Below are positions 1 to 10,536 of a stretch of 64,000 nt of DNA, one piece after another. Source of the stretch: Prostheceraeus crozeri (lineage: Eukaryota; Platyhelminthes; Polycladida; Euryleptidae); NCBI GenBank assembly GCA_907163375.1, contig CAJQUW010003586.1, forward strand, positions 1 through 64,000, in the 5' to 3' direction. The notes beneath the pieces were generated by a model. It saw nothing but the letters and a program-made list of their open reading frames with translations. It did not search any database and had not been told where the DNA came from. Position 1 is the first letter of the stretch, and each line of letters opens with the position of its first letter. The position numbers and the translations under genes were made by a program.

Positions 1-683
1 CAATGTTTTTAGTGGTTAACTGCACACAACTTAATAACTTTTGTTGCATTAACCCTGGCTTTTTCGACTTTGGGTTTAAAAGAATGTTGGTGTTATCAGC
101 TCCAAGAATATGTAAGTTTTATCAAGATCGGTCCATCCGTTCACTGGCAAACTTCAAATTTGTCTTATTCCCACACTCAGTCATTCGGTGAGTCATCATT
201 TCCCTCGGTTGAGGTCAGAAGATTTCGATTCTCTGATCTGCAGACGGCGCCGCCTGTCTGATCTGTACCTTATTTTCAAGGCAACAGAACAATGGCACAA
301 ACAATAACAATTCTTCACGCCGCAGTTGCTGACGCTGGCGTCCAATAACGGGATCGACAAGATTTTTTCAACTCAATCAATGATGACAGGAGGACAGACG
401 AGTGCCGACATGAAATGATCAGTGCTATGAAGCAGCAAACTTCCAATCACTAATTACTTCATTCAATCAGGCAAACCAGTGTTTCCTCAGCCTAGTGTCT
501 CTACTGCTGAAGTGAATGAATTTAGTAGTCAATCAATTATGAGCTCATGATTCAATTTTATGACAATAAGCAAAAGATAAAAGAGCTTTTCGTGGTGTGC
601 AACGATTTAGGAAGCGGACTGTGGGTATTATACAACGAAATTACTCAAAACTGAAGCATTATTCAATCATAACACACACATGT
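1..683. other. no gene recognised
   Basis: Two short overlapping ORFs exist in the first 260 bases, but neither shows a recognisable domain or start context. I see no convincing gene, repeat or RNA here. Confidence 0.5.
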
Positions 684-903
684 GTTTTAAAGAAGAATGA
701 CACGGTCAGTAAATGCGCTCTTATTTCTGGACTGTATAGTCGAATGTCTCTTATGAGTCCGATGTTATAAAGAGGATAACAGAAAATTATAATTATAACA
801 TATTATCCGATGGACTTTATAACATCGGACTCATAAGAGACACTCAACTATACAGTCCAGAAATAAGAGCACATTTACTGACCGTGTCATTCTTCTTCAA
901 AAC
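684..903. repeat. foldback palindrome (about 89-bp arms)
   Basis: The arm 684-772 is an almost perfect reverse complement of 815-903, with a loop of about 42 bases. Both arms carry the stretch from a poly-purine GAAGAATGACACGG block to CGATGTTATAAAG. The arms have only a few mismatches, so the palindrome is young or maintained. It codes for nothing. It could be a foldback-type non-autonomous transposon or a snap-back duplication; no clear target duplication is visible. Confidence 0.8.
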
Positions 904-1049
904 TTATTTATTTGGTCAATGGCGGAAATCATCACTAAAAATGTATATACATACCGGGTGTGCCAAAAAGAGTGACGAAAACTAAACTCTTATAACTTCG
1001 CCAATTTCCATTCGATTCAGTTTCCATTTCATTCAGTTTCCATTCAGCA

Positions 1050-1590
1050 TTACGACCTCCAGTATGTTCATGGAAGTGAAGACTGTGACAGAGGCTCTGT
1101 ACTGGCTCGGGTTGACTGCTTACAGGCATGCTGCTGTCGTCACTGACTCCATGTCCACATTGGAAAGGATCAGAGGTGGCTCTTGACTGGAGAAATTCCC
1201 TCGTAAAGAGCCGACTCAGAAAGATGATATGGATATTTTCTTCTGGTCATTGTTCTGTCATTGGCAATGAAAAGCAGATAAGCTTGCGGGTACAACCACG
1301 ATTCATGGCAGTCTAACACTTGATCCAGCTACTGTCATGTCTCTTGTGTATGATGACTTGCGCGAGAAGGATTCAAGTGATGACTCCTACACTCTGCGAA
1401 GACTGGCGGCAAGAGGCATTCAACGCGGTAAGAGCGATCTATTTGGACCAGCATGACGGAGACGGAATCAGCTGTTGATGGAGACCATCAACAGAGTGAC
1501 CCTGAAGTGGACGATCCAGCGGCGGACGGAGCAGATATGGGTTCATCCTGACTACGATGATGTAGCCAAGGAAGCCATTCGATTCAGCTG
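1050..1590 (+). pseudogene. LINE fragment: RNase H domain
   Basis: Reading across frames gives an RNase H-like run. It starts with an E-rich segment, EVKTVTEALYWLGLT, followed by AAVVTDSMSTLERI, where the aspartate fits the second catalytic position. Further on comes W-I-F-S-S-G-H-C-S-V-I-G-N-E followed by ADKLAG, the usual (P)GHxGxxGNExAD signature. A downstream tail contains TLRRLAARGIQRG. This order is known from non-LTR retrotransposons of the I/Nimb/R1 group, whose ORF2 ends in RNase H. Several stops and frame changes show that it is decayed. No RT is visible to its left, so it is a 3' fragment. Confidence 0.65.
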
Positions 1591-2760
1591 ACTTTCTGCA
1601 TACAAATGTAAAATACCCATAAGTTGTTGTCTGTAAAGTTTGAAGTTTGAATATTGATTACTCTTACAGAGAAATAGGGATCAGTTCAAATCCTGAATAT
1701 TTCCAATGGTGAAGTTCAAGATATCGGACATGTTGATATCCAATGTCCATCCATCAATCGTGATCATAGCACGTTATTTAGCATGATCAAGCATGGATCA
1801 AGCAAACACGAGCATCAAGGATTGATTACACTTCGCATAGACTTCTTAATGTTAGTATGTGGATCATAGAAATTAACATTACCATAGAAAGTCCTAGAAT
1901 GGAAATTGCATGAAAATTATGGCATACGCCGGGGGAACTTAGTTGGGGCAAAACGTAAATTGTACGAGCTGGTTTCCTTGCTTTCTGATTGGCATTTCTG
2001 ATTGCTTTCTGATTACATTTATCAAGCCAATTTGGGATCTGGATTGCTCCCCCTGGTCCAAAGATCATGTACACAAAAGCAATAATGAACTTACAAAATA
2101 CTGCAGCGACAGGATGACAAAGAAGGAAATCCTTTAAAACGTTCTCTACGTTCATCATCTTGAAATATCGCTCCTATAATCTATCAAGAGTATAATCAGA
2201 CACATGCAACTTACAATGTCGATTTACAGAACATGCATTACTCCATCTTGAAATCAGAGGCCAATAAATCTTCGATTATTCATTTTACTTTAAAAGGCTC
2301 CCCTATGCATTATATTTGAATAACTTTCAAAATCCTTGCATGCTTTCGAATATCAGCTTCGAAAATATCACCACACTGTATTATATAAGTCATTTAATGA
2401 TTAATTGAACAGTTTCACTGACATTTTATTTGTCTGAGAAATGATTGTAGGGTAAGAAGTGTGTTTATTCTAGAAAAGCGCTAGGTTTCTTAACTGATTG
2501 ACGGAGAAATTATACAATCATTAGAAATTTTATCAGTGAATACTTCAGATGTTCTTACAACCAGCACACCAATCAAATTCAATTATGATTGTGAACCAAA
2601 TTCTAAATCGTATTCCAGTGTTGAAAAATTGTATAATGGCTGTCAGTGACTGCTACACATAGACACAGTATATTAAACCATGGAATGATAAGCTATTTCA
2701 CATGAAACAATACCACCATCTCACTTAAAATTCTCTTCATGAAAATCCTGCAATTTGCTG
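1591..2760. other. mostly non-coding; shares a short repeat with 39.8 kb
   Basis: No supported gene. About 1,878-1,950 carries two blocks, CTAGAATGGAAATTG and GGGAACTTAGTTGGGGCA, that recur in the same order near 39,809-39,861 beside a tRNA-like sequence. It is therefore probably part of a dispersed SINE-like repeat. A 110-aa minus-strand ORF across this stretch (1,826-2,158) overlaps the repeat and is not supported. Confidence 0.45.
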
Positions 2761-3108
2761 TCAACAACTTCCACGACCAACTTGGCAAATAGTTTGACTA
2801 TGATAAAATGTTTTAGATCGAATCTGATCAACAAACCATAGATTTTTCCATGTGCCATCATTGTACATAGACAAGATATCAAACTTCCATTCTAGTGTGC
2901 TATTATCAACTTCTATGATGTGGATAGTCAGCTTCCCTAGAATCACTGTTGGATGGAAGTTGGAAGCTGTGACAGACGCAAATGGGAAATATTCCAGAAC
3001 AATTGCCGATACTTTTGAAGAAGTACGTGTTGCAAGAAGCATGATTTGATGGTTTGATTTTAAAGAACTCAGAAATGAAATTGCAACAATGAGAAAAAAT
3101 GAATCCAA
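2761..3108 (-). CDS. hypothetical ORF, 115 aa
   Basis: I do not recognise this ORF. The first 20 residues are hydrophobic (MDSFFLIVAISFLSSLKS) and could act as a signal peptide or anchor. The rest has mixed beta-strand-like character with a potential N-glycosylation site (NST). No splice sites or relatives identify it, so it may be a chance ORF or one exon of a secreted host protein. Confidence 0.2.
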   Translation of the reverse strand: MDSFFLIVAISFLSSLKSNHQIMLLATRTSSKVSAIVLEYFPFASVTASNFHPTVILGKLTIHIIEVDNSTLEWKFDILSMYNDGTWKNLWFVDQIRSKTFYHSQTICQVGRGSC

Positions 3109-5280
3109 TGCGAAAAATAAGATGATGAGCTGAGAAGAATAATTGGAAATACTTAATTTTGGGGGTAAATTAATTGATTTGATAGTTCACTTCAACTGAG
3201 CAGCTTTGCTGAGACATATGATTCAGACTGCCCTCTTTGGCATGGATATTTTCTTCCGTGTTAAATTCGCAGTTGGTTGGATTTTTGACAATTCTGCAGT
3301 GATCTTCATCGATGCAAAAAAAGCCTTTTGACAACGTCTTGATGTCACATTTTCATATCATTAGAGAAGTGATGTCAGCTGACAAGTAAGCTGCAACCAA
3401 AACCATCATAGAGCACAAGAAATCGTCTCAGAACTATATTCTGCGGAAATATACAGAATATCAATGTTTTAGATTTCAATCATCCCTTTTGTAGTAATGA
3501 AGAATGCATGAAAACAGTTTAAATAAATTAATAATAATAGACACGATTCTAAATTCAAATGCCGAAACTTCTAGCCATCATATACTGATTCTATGACAAG
3601 AGTTAATAGTTGAAAACAGCATCAATGTGTTCACTTACATGTTTTCTGGCTATTCTCTTATATTCACATCGCAACATGAATTGGAGTAGGCCTGGAATAG
3701 GCGGAATTAACTATCATATAAGGAATGTCAAATAGAGGGGACACAGCTGTCTCCACTGGTCTCATCCTTTACGTAGGTTTATGTTAACATGCATGCGTGC
3801 ATGTATTTATGCTTGATAATGAATTTATAGTCCACATCCATTTAATTCTATTCATAGGATTTACGGAAGTTGTCGTACCGGTAAACTATATAAGATTATT
3901 TTAACCATTATACTTTTGAAGTTTAAGTTTCTAAGTCATCTTTAAGCCTTAGTTTAGGATGACTATGTATACCCATGAATTAGTGCTATGAATAGAATAT
4001 AGGTGGGATCCAGTTAGGCCACATGGACTTCGAATTGCCACTTTCTTATCATGCGGTTTACGCGAAAATTAATTTATAATGAAATTAAATTTGGGTTATT
4101 AGTTTATAGAATATATTTAAGGTTGTTGGGATAAATTTTCGGTTGCTTTATTGTTGGATGCTTGGTTTTGCTCACGGTTTATCTCAGCATACCCTATGTG
4201 TCTGATTCGTTTTTTGGCGTGATTGCTTTATAAGACGGATTCGTGATAGGCCTACACAGCATTCAACGTGTAAAACTCATCAAAGCTCTGCCGACAACAA
4301 AATTGTTAACATTTTTTAAACAATGTGATGATAAAGTATCAATAAAGACTTGAATTTAAGTGTGCTTGATGAGACATCTGCCTCCATGAAAGGTCTAGGC
4401 CTCTCCAAAAACACATGGAAGACGTCTGTATGCAGGCCTAACAGACGCACAAAAGAAATAAATGATCATAAATACTATTCATCAGCAAAATATACCATAA
4501 ATTGCAATGCGCAGCCAAGCTCATTGTCATGCTGCATATTGCCATTCAAGATAGACAATCTGCTCTACAATTTTGCGATCACATCATCGTGACCTTACAT
4601 GATAGGCACCATAGCAATGACAATTAATCCACAGTATAAAAATGCAGCTGAACTGATTGACAAAATCTAACATTAGGTTCATCATTTGATTGCAGCATAA
4701 AAAGAAAATATCGCAGGGTATTGGAATTATGTTGTCTTCTTTCTTCAAAGTCAATGGAGATTTGATAAAATTATCTGAATCTAGGTTGAGGCCTACTTGC
4801 ATGCTTACAGCGATTCCTATGGTCTAGACTTGGTATAAGCTATGTGAGACTTTTTAAAGAATATCGACCTTCTTATAAATATCAGTTACATGTGTTGTAT
4901 TGAAATAAATTAGGTAGCCTACTTAAAAGGTCGAATGCCACAATACATGTATATAGTTTTTACCTCTAAAATTATTTTCTGATGAGCGTTATGTAAAAAT
5001 CATCAAATTGCTACCGAAATATTCTAGTCGTAATATTCATTAGTAGGTAAAATATTCTTAAGTAAAAGAAAGTAAGTTTGTAATTGTACTGTCCACATTA
5101 GCCGAGGAGCATTCTATGCATTAAATAGATGCTAGTATAAGGTGTCCACTTTAGCCGAGTAGGTATCCAAATTTGACTGATGTGGTGTTCAAATTAGCCG
5201 AGTTTACCCTACATGTACATCATAAACCGAACGCATAGAAATAATTGGGGCGTTTGGCCTCATAGAAACCCTCAAACTTC
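3109..5280. other. non-coding; three copies of a TTAGCCGAG-type motif
   Basis: No gene is supported. Between about 5,090 and 5,215 the phrase (C/A)(A/T)TTAGCCGAG occurs three times in 120 bases, each after a short GTCCA- or TTCAAA-like lead. It looks like a small degenerate tandem repeat. Two short ORFs near 4.35-4.80 kb have no recognisable features. Confidence 0.4.
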
Positions 5281-5699
5281 ATGATCGTGATCGTGTGCGG
5301 TTGTGTCTGAACTTGTCTCTCGTCGTCCATCTTCGCTTTCCATCGTTCATTGTGATTTTGCTATCATTATTTGTGGAATTTCATATCATCGTGATCCTCA
5401 TCTCATCGATAGTCATTTTCTGCCATCGTTATTTGTGCAGAATTCCTGTGGATCAAATTATAAGTGATTTTATCCTTTCTTCTGGAACTGTTCTCTGTAC
5501 TGCGACTGTATCAGCTGGAAGATTACGTCATAATATCGCGCTATTGTGTTGGTTTGCATTTATCTAACTGTTACATTCCCGTATGGCATCGTTGTTTGCA
5601 TGGTATATCGGCTAACAAGCTGTCTGTGCTTGTGGAAGGTACAGAGTTCGAACCCCTTTCAAGCAATACGTTTCGTGGATATTTCACTTAATTTTTTCG

Positions 5700-6476
5700 A
5701 TGGCAGATTCTGATTCCTTTTCTTTCTCTCATGTTCGTAGAATGTCTACATCTCAAGTTAATAAGCTGTCCAAACAACAATTGCTGAGTGCGTTGAAAGA
5801 CGCAGTTGCTGTTGCGAATGAAGGAGAGACTAATTCAAAGGCTTTTGGTGAGAATGTGATGAAATCAGTTATTCGCAATGCGGTTTCTGAAATGAAAAGT
5901 GAACTGCTGAAAGAAAGTAGAATCATAATTATGGAAATCGTGTCTTCCTTCAACAAAAAATTCGAGGAAACAGTGTCTTCTTTTCAAAAGAAGTTTGAAG
6001 ATATTTCGACAAAATTCCATGATATAAAACATGAAATCAGGAGCGAGATTATGAAAGAGATGGAAGACAGAGAATATCGAAAAAACAATTTGATAATTTT
6101 TGGTATTCCAGAATCCACTACCAACAATCGTGATGATCACAGACTGTCGGTTAATTCAATTTTTTCCTCAATTGGTAATGCTGATTTGAAGTTTAACCGA
6201 TGTTTCAGGATTGGTAGGAAAGGCGTCAGGGACCGACCAATTAAAGTTGTAATGAGTTCTTTTGATGATAAATTACGAATATTGAAAAATGATCGTTATT
6301 TAAGGAATTTGAGCAATGATGATTACCAGCAAGTTTACATAAAACATGATCTTATCAATGAACAGCTGGAGCAGGAGAAAGCATTGAGATATGAATTCAA
6401 GACTTGTAGAGATGCTGGGGAGGAAAATATAATGTTGCGCCGCGGTAGAATTATTCAGACGAGAAGCTCTCAATGA
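5700..6476 (+). CDS. LINE ORF1 protein (coiled coil plus RRM-like domain)
   Basis: A 258-aa intact ORF. Residues about 20-130 form a long heptad-rich coiled coil with repeated VSSFxKKFE units. After it comes EYRKNNLIIFGIPES, the typical first strand of the ORF1p RNA-recognition fold, and a C-terminal half with FRIGRKG and a conserved-looking DLINEQLEQEKALRYE/RGRI tail, as in ORF1p of L1-like and CR1-like elements. Such proteins bind the element's RNA and form trimers through the coiled coil. ORF2 coding begins just downstream. The ORF is open although ORF2 is broken. Confidence 0.8.
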   Translation: MADSDSFSFSHVRRMSTSQVNKLSKQQLLSALKDAVAVANEGETNSKAFGENVMKSVIRNAVSEMKSELLKESRIIIMEIVSSFNKKFEETVSSFQKKFEDISTKFHDIKHEIRSEIMKEMEDREYRKNNLIIFGIPESTTNNRDDHRLSVNSIFSSIGNADLKFNRCFRIGRKGVRDRPIKVVMSSFDDKLRILKNDRYLRNLSNDDYQQVYIKHDLINEQLEQEKALRYEFKTCRDAGEENIMLRRGRIIQTRSSQ

Positions 6477-6488
6477 CAAAATAACAAG

Positions 6489-7335
6489 GTTCTTCCAAGT
6501 TTTCTTTTGACTAATCCTCGCTCCATAGCCTCAATTGGTAAAATGGATGATTTACGCTTTTCTTGTGCCTCCCTTCGACCTAACTGCATTAGAGTCACTT
6601 AGACGTGGATAAATGATTTGCATGAAGACTCATTTTTCCGCATACGTGATTACAACATGTTTCGTTGCGATCGGTCCGGTCGTATAGCGGATGGAGCGGC
6701 AATATGGACTGATTCTCTTGCTAATGTCAAGAATACCAAGTCTATTCGCATTTGTGATACCGTCGAATCCATCATTCTACATTTTACATTTAGAAACCAA
6801 CGATTCGTCCTTGTTTCTATCTCTTCTCATCCTAATTTACCCGTCCATCTACAAAATGATATTTCTGATTTCTGATTTCTGATAGACGAACTTGATCAAT
6901 GGACTTCTTATTATCCGAATATTGAAATCCTAGTATGTGGTGATTTCAACCATCTTGAAACCGGTTCTCTCGAGAGATCTCATTATCTCACAGACAAAGT
7001 GTTTGCTCCTACCCGAGGTGATTCCTTCTTGGACAGAATTCTTATGAGCTCATCCCCTAGCTCATCATACAATGATGCAATTGTTGGTCCTGCTATGACT
7101 AGCAGGCGTCGTGGCTCACATGGGCAAGTTTTTCTCCATCCGAGTTGTTCCAAAAATTGCTCTGATAATTTGCGTACACTTCCAGTTTACGACTTAAGCC
7201 CATCATCATTAGCCGTTTTCTATCAATCTCTCAACAATGGTGCTTTTCGTGAGATATATTTTGAACGGAATCTTGATACTAAAGTTGATATTTTTTATCA
7301 TGTGTTTACAAACTGTATATCCTCTATCCCGTTTA
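6489..7335 (+). pseudogene. LINE ORF2 endonuclease domain
   Basis: AP-type endonuclease read in pieces. It begins with the LLTNPRSI block, then TWINDLHED and a GRIADGAAIWT block, then ILVCGDFNHLE, which holds the catalytic GDFN motif, and PTRGDSFLDRIL. The usual TE(T/S)W motif is lost to an in-frame stop near 6,599, and a frame change lies near 6,880, where TGATTTC is duplicated. The domain nicks target DNA for target-primed reverse transcription. Coding is cut at 7,335 by the inserted TA-flanked element. Confidence 0.75.
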
Positions 7336-8319
7336 CACTGTAAATCATTGGATACGAAAATCACATACAAACATATACCAAAATCATATACAATTTAAAA
7401 TTAACGTCTGATACGAGATTCTCGCATGCTTACAGAGATCTGGTATGTTTTTCATACGAAATCTCACTTACTTTCGTATGTGATTGGTATGTCAAGGTGC
7501 GAACTATTCTACATGTATCTGTGATTTGCTGTTTTACACTGAAATACGAGTTGTTGGTATGTTTTGTATACGAGACTCGATGGAAATTCGTCCTCATTGG
7601 TATGTGTTTAGTATGAATGTCTTTAAGTCACATGGCAAAAAAAGTTATATTGCAAACTACTGTCAAATAAAATTTTCCAGTAATTCCAGTCGTGAATATT
7701 TTTTTGTGAAAATGTGGTATATAACTAGATTAGATTTATTGTGAAATCAATGCCGTATGTCATCGTTGCTACTTGTCTTATGGCATTCACAAGACTCATA
7801 TTTAGCTCATTTCCATGAACTAAGTTGATGATGAACATCATTTAAATAATACGATACATGTTGACTTATATATCTCAAACATATAACATTTTGCGTTTAT
7901 GAATTATAATGTGTTTTTATTTCGGATTGATAATATGCTTAATTTCAGAATTACATATTGCATAATTGTTGATGGTTGAAATCTTATTGATTATTCATGA
8001 AATGCCATAGAACGACGTGTATTAAAATCGAATTCATTATTGAAAGTATGACGCTTGATTGTCATTATCTCACTACTAAAAAAACAGTAGTGACATTAGT
8101 GTGATCTTTATTGACAAAAGGCCTTAAATCAACATACTTTGGACATGATTGATATGCCTTCTTTTAACATGTTAACCTTCTTTTAGTATGTAAAGCATAC
8201 CACATTTGAAATAACATACGAAAAGCATACAAATATATACCAAGAGAATACAGAAATATACCAAAAAATATTTTGGCATGCATCCGTCGCATCTGATTGG
8301 TATTGAGCGATTTGCAGTG
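7336..8319. mobile_element. TA-flanked non-autonomous DNA element (MITE-like), copy 1
   Basis: Ends are CACTGTAAATC on the left and its near inverse GATTTGCAGTG on the right, flanked by TA dinucleotides (7,334-7,335 and 8,320-8,321), as expected of Tc1/mariner-type insertion. The inside is rich in GTATG/CATAC words in both orientations and contains no transposase. A longer copy lies at 35,683-37,875. Insertion here split the LINE endonuclease from its linker region. Confidence 0.8.
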
Positions 8320-8321
8320 TA

Positions 8322-8598
8322 CTTTAGTTACATAATCGAATTCTGGAAAACCTTGGATGACTCCGCAATTAAAAGATTTGATAAATCGTAGATGGTCTGC
8401 TTACAGATCAGGGAACTTTCAAGCCTACAATGTTTTGCGTGAGAAGTGTAAAGTTCTGATTGAAAAATGTAAAAAGAATTGCGCAAATAGATGCAAATCG
8501 TCTAAACGAAATATTTGGAATATTGTTAGTGACATAAACGAGAAAAACATTAACGACCCTCTTTCATCGATTGCTAGACATTTTGATAATGCAGAAGA
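8322..8598 (+). pseudogene. LINE ORF2 linker region
   Basis: Coding for PWMTPQLKDLINRRWSAYRS and following residues, the basic endonuclease-to-RT linker with the usual PW(M/F)T...L...RR/K signature. It matches in order the segment INERWSAYRRGDYSTYRHL of the second LINE in this window. The reading frame stays open up to the Penelope boundary at 8,599. Confidence 0.75.
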
Positions 8599-8811
8599 TT
8601 TTATAAATAAAAAGCGCACAGAATGCTTTTGAAGTCATAATAAAGTTTATTGAAATTAGGAAGAAAAATGTAAACCCGACGTGCTTCGACTGGTCTTGTC
8701 AAAGGTAACCCAGCATGTGAAATTACATTGAAAGATAGACATTTTATAAGAAGGAGAAAGTTGAAATTCAGGTCAACACGCGATAGTAGCAGCAGACTGT
8801 GAGTCACCCGA

Positions 8812-9144
8812 TTACCATGGCAAGCGAAGATTAATCACATGGTCCTTTTGCTTGCACAGGTTGGGATTATCACGTCTAATAAACAATGCCTCGAGGATAC
8901 GTAAAATGCGGTCATTGTAAGCGTGGCATGCAATCTCAAACTTGCTGATAGGGTCATTCGGAACACTACAGCAACTGAGCAGATGTTCAGTAAATGCAGA
9001 GCGAGAAATTCCTAAATGACCATTTAAGAACCACCTGGGTATGTGCTCCCGTGCTCGAACTGTCAGGGGTCGCGACGTCCGTCCAATATAGGTTGATCCA
9101 CAACCACAACGAAAAGAATAAATAACAGAAGACGTGACGGCCAC
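8812..9144 (-). CDS. Penelope GIY-YIG endonuclease domain
   Basis: A 110-aa ORF with VIYSFRCGCGSTYIGRTSRP, where the Y-containing first strand and the YIGRT block are the GIY-YIG nuclease signature. An R residue (VRAREH), the helix SAFTEHLLSC and FEIACHAYNDRILRILEALF follow, and it ends with NLRLPW. This is the C-terminal endonuclease of Penelope-like elements and supplies target cleavage. It lies directly downstream of the RT fragment on the same strand. An identical C-terminal part is encoded by the right copy near 14.0-14.1 kb. Confidence 0.85.
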   Translation of the reverse strand: MAVTSSVIYSFRCGCGSTYIGRTSRPLTVRAREHIPRWFLNGHLGISRSAFTEHLLSCCSVPNDPISKFEIACHAYNDRILRILEALFIRRDNPNLCKQKDHVINLRLPW

Positions 9145-9186
9145 TGGCAGGCGATCTTTAGGAGAAGCAACAGGAATACAGTTGGT

Positions 9187-9675
9187 CTAAAAGATAATGA
9201 TGGGTTTTGCGGCAGGAGCAAACTTGGCCAGCAGTTTGTTGATCGATTTGCGAATGAAAAGACTAGATTTGTCACCATAGAAAGGCAAGTTGATATAAAC
9301 AGCCTGTCTTTCAACGGTGGCAACAGAAACATTATTGATCTCAGTGACTTTGTATTGATCGATGAAGTGCTCAGGATAAGCATTAGCCTTCAAAATAGCA
9401 CGAATGGCATTGAATTCTTGGTCTAACATTTCATCAGAACAAATACGAAGCGCACGAATAAATAGAGAACGGACAAGGCCTCTTTTATAGGCAATGGGCA
9501 CGAAACTGTGAAAGCTCATGTAAACACTTGAAAAAGTTGTTTTACGGTACACTGTGGTACACAGTTTCCCGTCAGGCATGCGTTGTATAGAAGCATCAAG
9601 AAACGATAGTCTGCCCTGCTCTTCACATTCATAAGTAAAATTTATATGAGGATGAAAACTATTGAAAATGTCAAG
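9187..9675 (-). pseudogene. Penelope reverse transcriptase, C-terminal part
   Basis: Contains FLDASIQR, then GKLCTTVYRKTTFSSVYMSF, HSFVPIAYKRGLV and ALRICSDEMLDQEF, then LKANAYPEHFI. This series (FLD, T.VYRK.T, HS..P..YKRGL, L..N.YP..FI) is diagnostic of Penelope RT downstream of the YADD box. The catalytic core is absent because the copy is 5'-truncated at the inversion point. A stop lies between this segment and the GIY-YIG ORF. Confidence 0.85.
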
Positions 9676-10096
9676 TAAATGACCCTATCAGCAAGTTTGA
9701 GATTGTATGCCACGCTTACAAGGCGGGCTATAATACAGGCCATCTCAGCGTGCAGCTGGAGTAGATAGCTGGAGGCGGGAATTAGCGCCGTCACTTTCAT
9801 GCACTGTTGTTGATCGCTGCTGATCCCGGTTAACAATGACCTAAGGCATGGTGCATTGACCTATGACAGCTCGATATCGGTCGTCTGCGTTGTTCCTTAA
9901 TGCAACGCAACTTGAATAGAACAGTGCTGCGGTTCGTGTTCTCTCTATTCGACACCGTGATCGGACATCTTCTGTGTCTTAAGTACAATCTCTTCTCTAC
10001 ACGGCAACGGATCGAGCTTCAGTCTGTCTACTCTACAGGGTGCCCGGCATCTGTGACCTGCATGTAGTGCAGTCCATATTCAATTCACGTCTGTTA

Positions 10097-10430
10097 ATGA
10101 GCCGCAAATGTTGTATTTTCCAGTGTAATGGAAATTATGATGATGCCAACAAGGAGAGTACTTTTCGTCTGCCGAAAGATCCTGAGGAACGTGCTGGATG
10201 GATTACCGCCATTCCGAGAAGTGATCTGCCGAAAAGCTCTAACACAGTTGGATGTGAAAGACACTGACAGGCTAATTATCCTACGATCAAAGTTCATCGA
10301 AGAGATAGACCTATCGGTCCACCACCCATATTTGTGTGCGTTGAGCCTAGTCTTATACCCACTCCGCCACCAGCGAAAAGAAAAGCTACGAAAGTGAGTG
10401 CATAAGTGAGGAATACTCTATCAGATGAAC
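10097..10430 (+). pseudogene. P-element transposase, THAP DNA-binding domain
   Basis: Starts MSRKCCIFQCNGNY and continues with FRLPKDPEERAGWITAI and TVGCERHW. This fits the C2CH THAP pattern (C-x2-5-C ... W ... C-x2-H). An in-frame TGA follows CERH, after which the frame stays readable as basic, proline-rich sequence (PPPAKRKATK). The domain would bind the terminal repeats. The catalytic half lies beyond the piggyBac insertion, from 11,864. Confidence 0.85.
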
Positions 10431-10536
10431 TGCATAGATTCAATGCAAAAGATGTAATCAGTGATCTGAGTGAAATATTACATTTACGAGATCAAGATTT
10501 GAATATTAGCGATTCTGAATGCACCGTTTTCCTTAA

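Larger units (their letters stand above)
5281..8598 (+). mobile_element. LINE (CR1/Jockey supergroup), 5' part
   Basis: Left part of a non-LTR retrotransposon: a presumed 5' leader (about 5.28-5.70 kb), ORF1, then the endonuclease and linker region of ORF2. It is interrupted by a TA-flanked element at 7,336-8,319 and resumes at 8,322. At 8,599 it meets the inverted repeat of a Penelope-like element. LINE sequence starts again at 14,315. The two sides may be one split copy or two related copies, because the protein around the junction seems to overlap slightly (HFDNAEDFIN on the left, CFNSEDVADAIN on the right). Confidence 0.8.
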
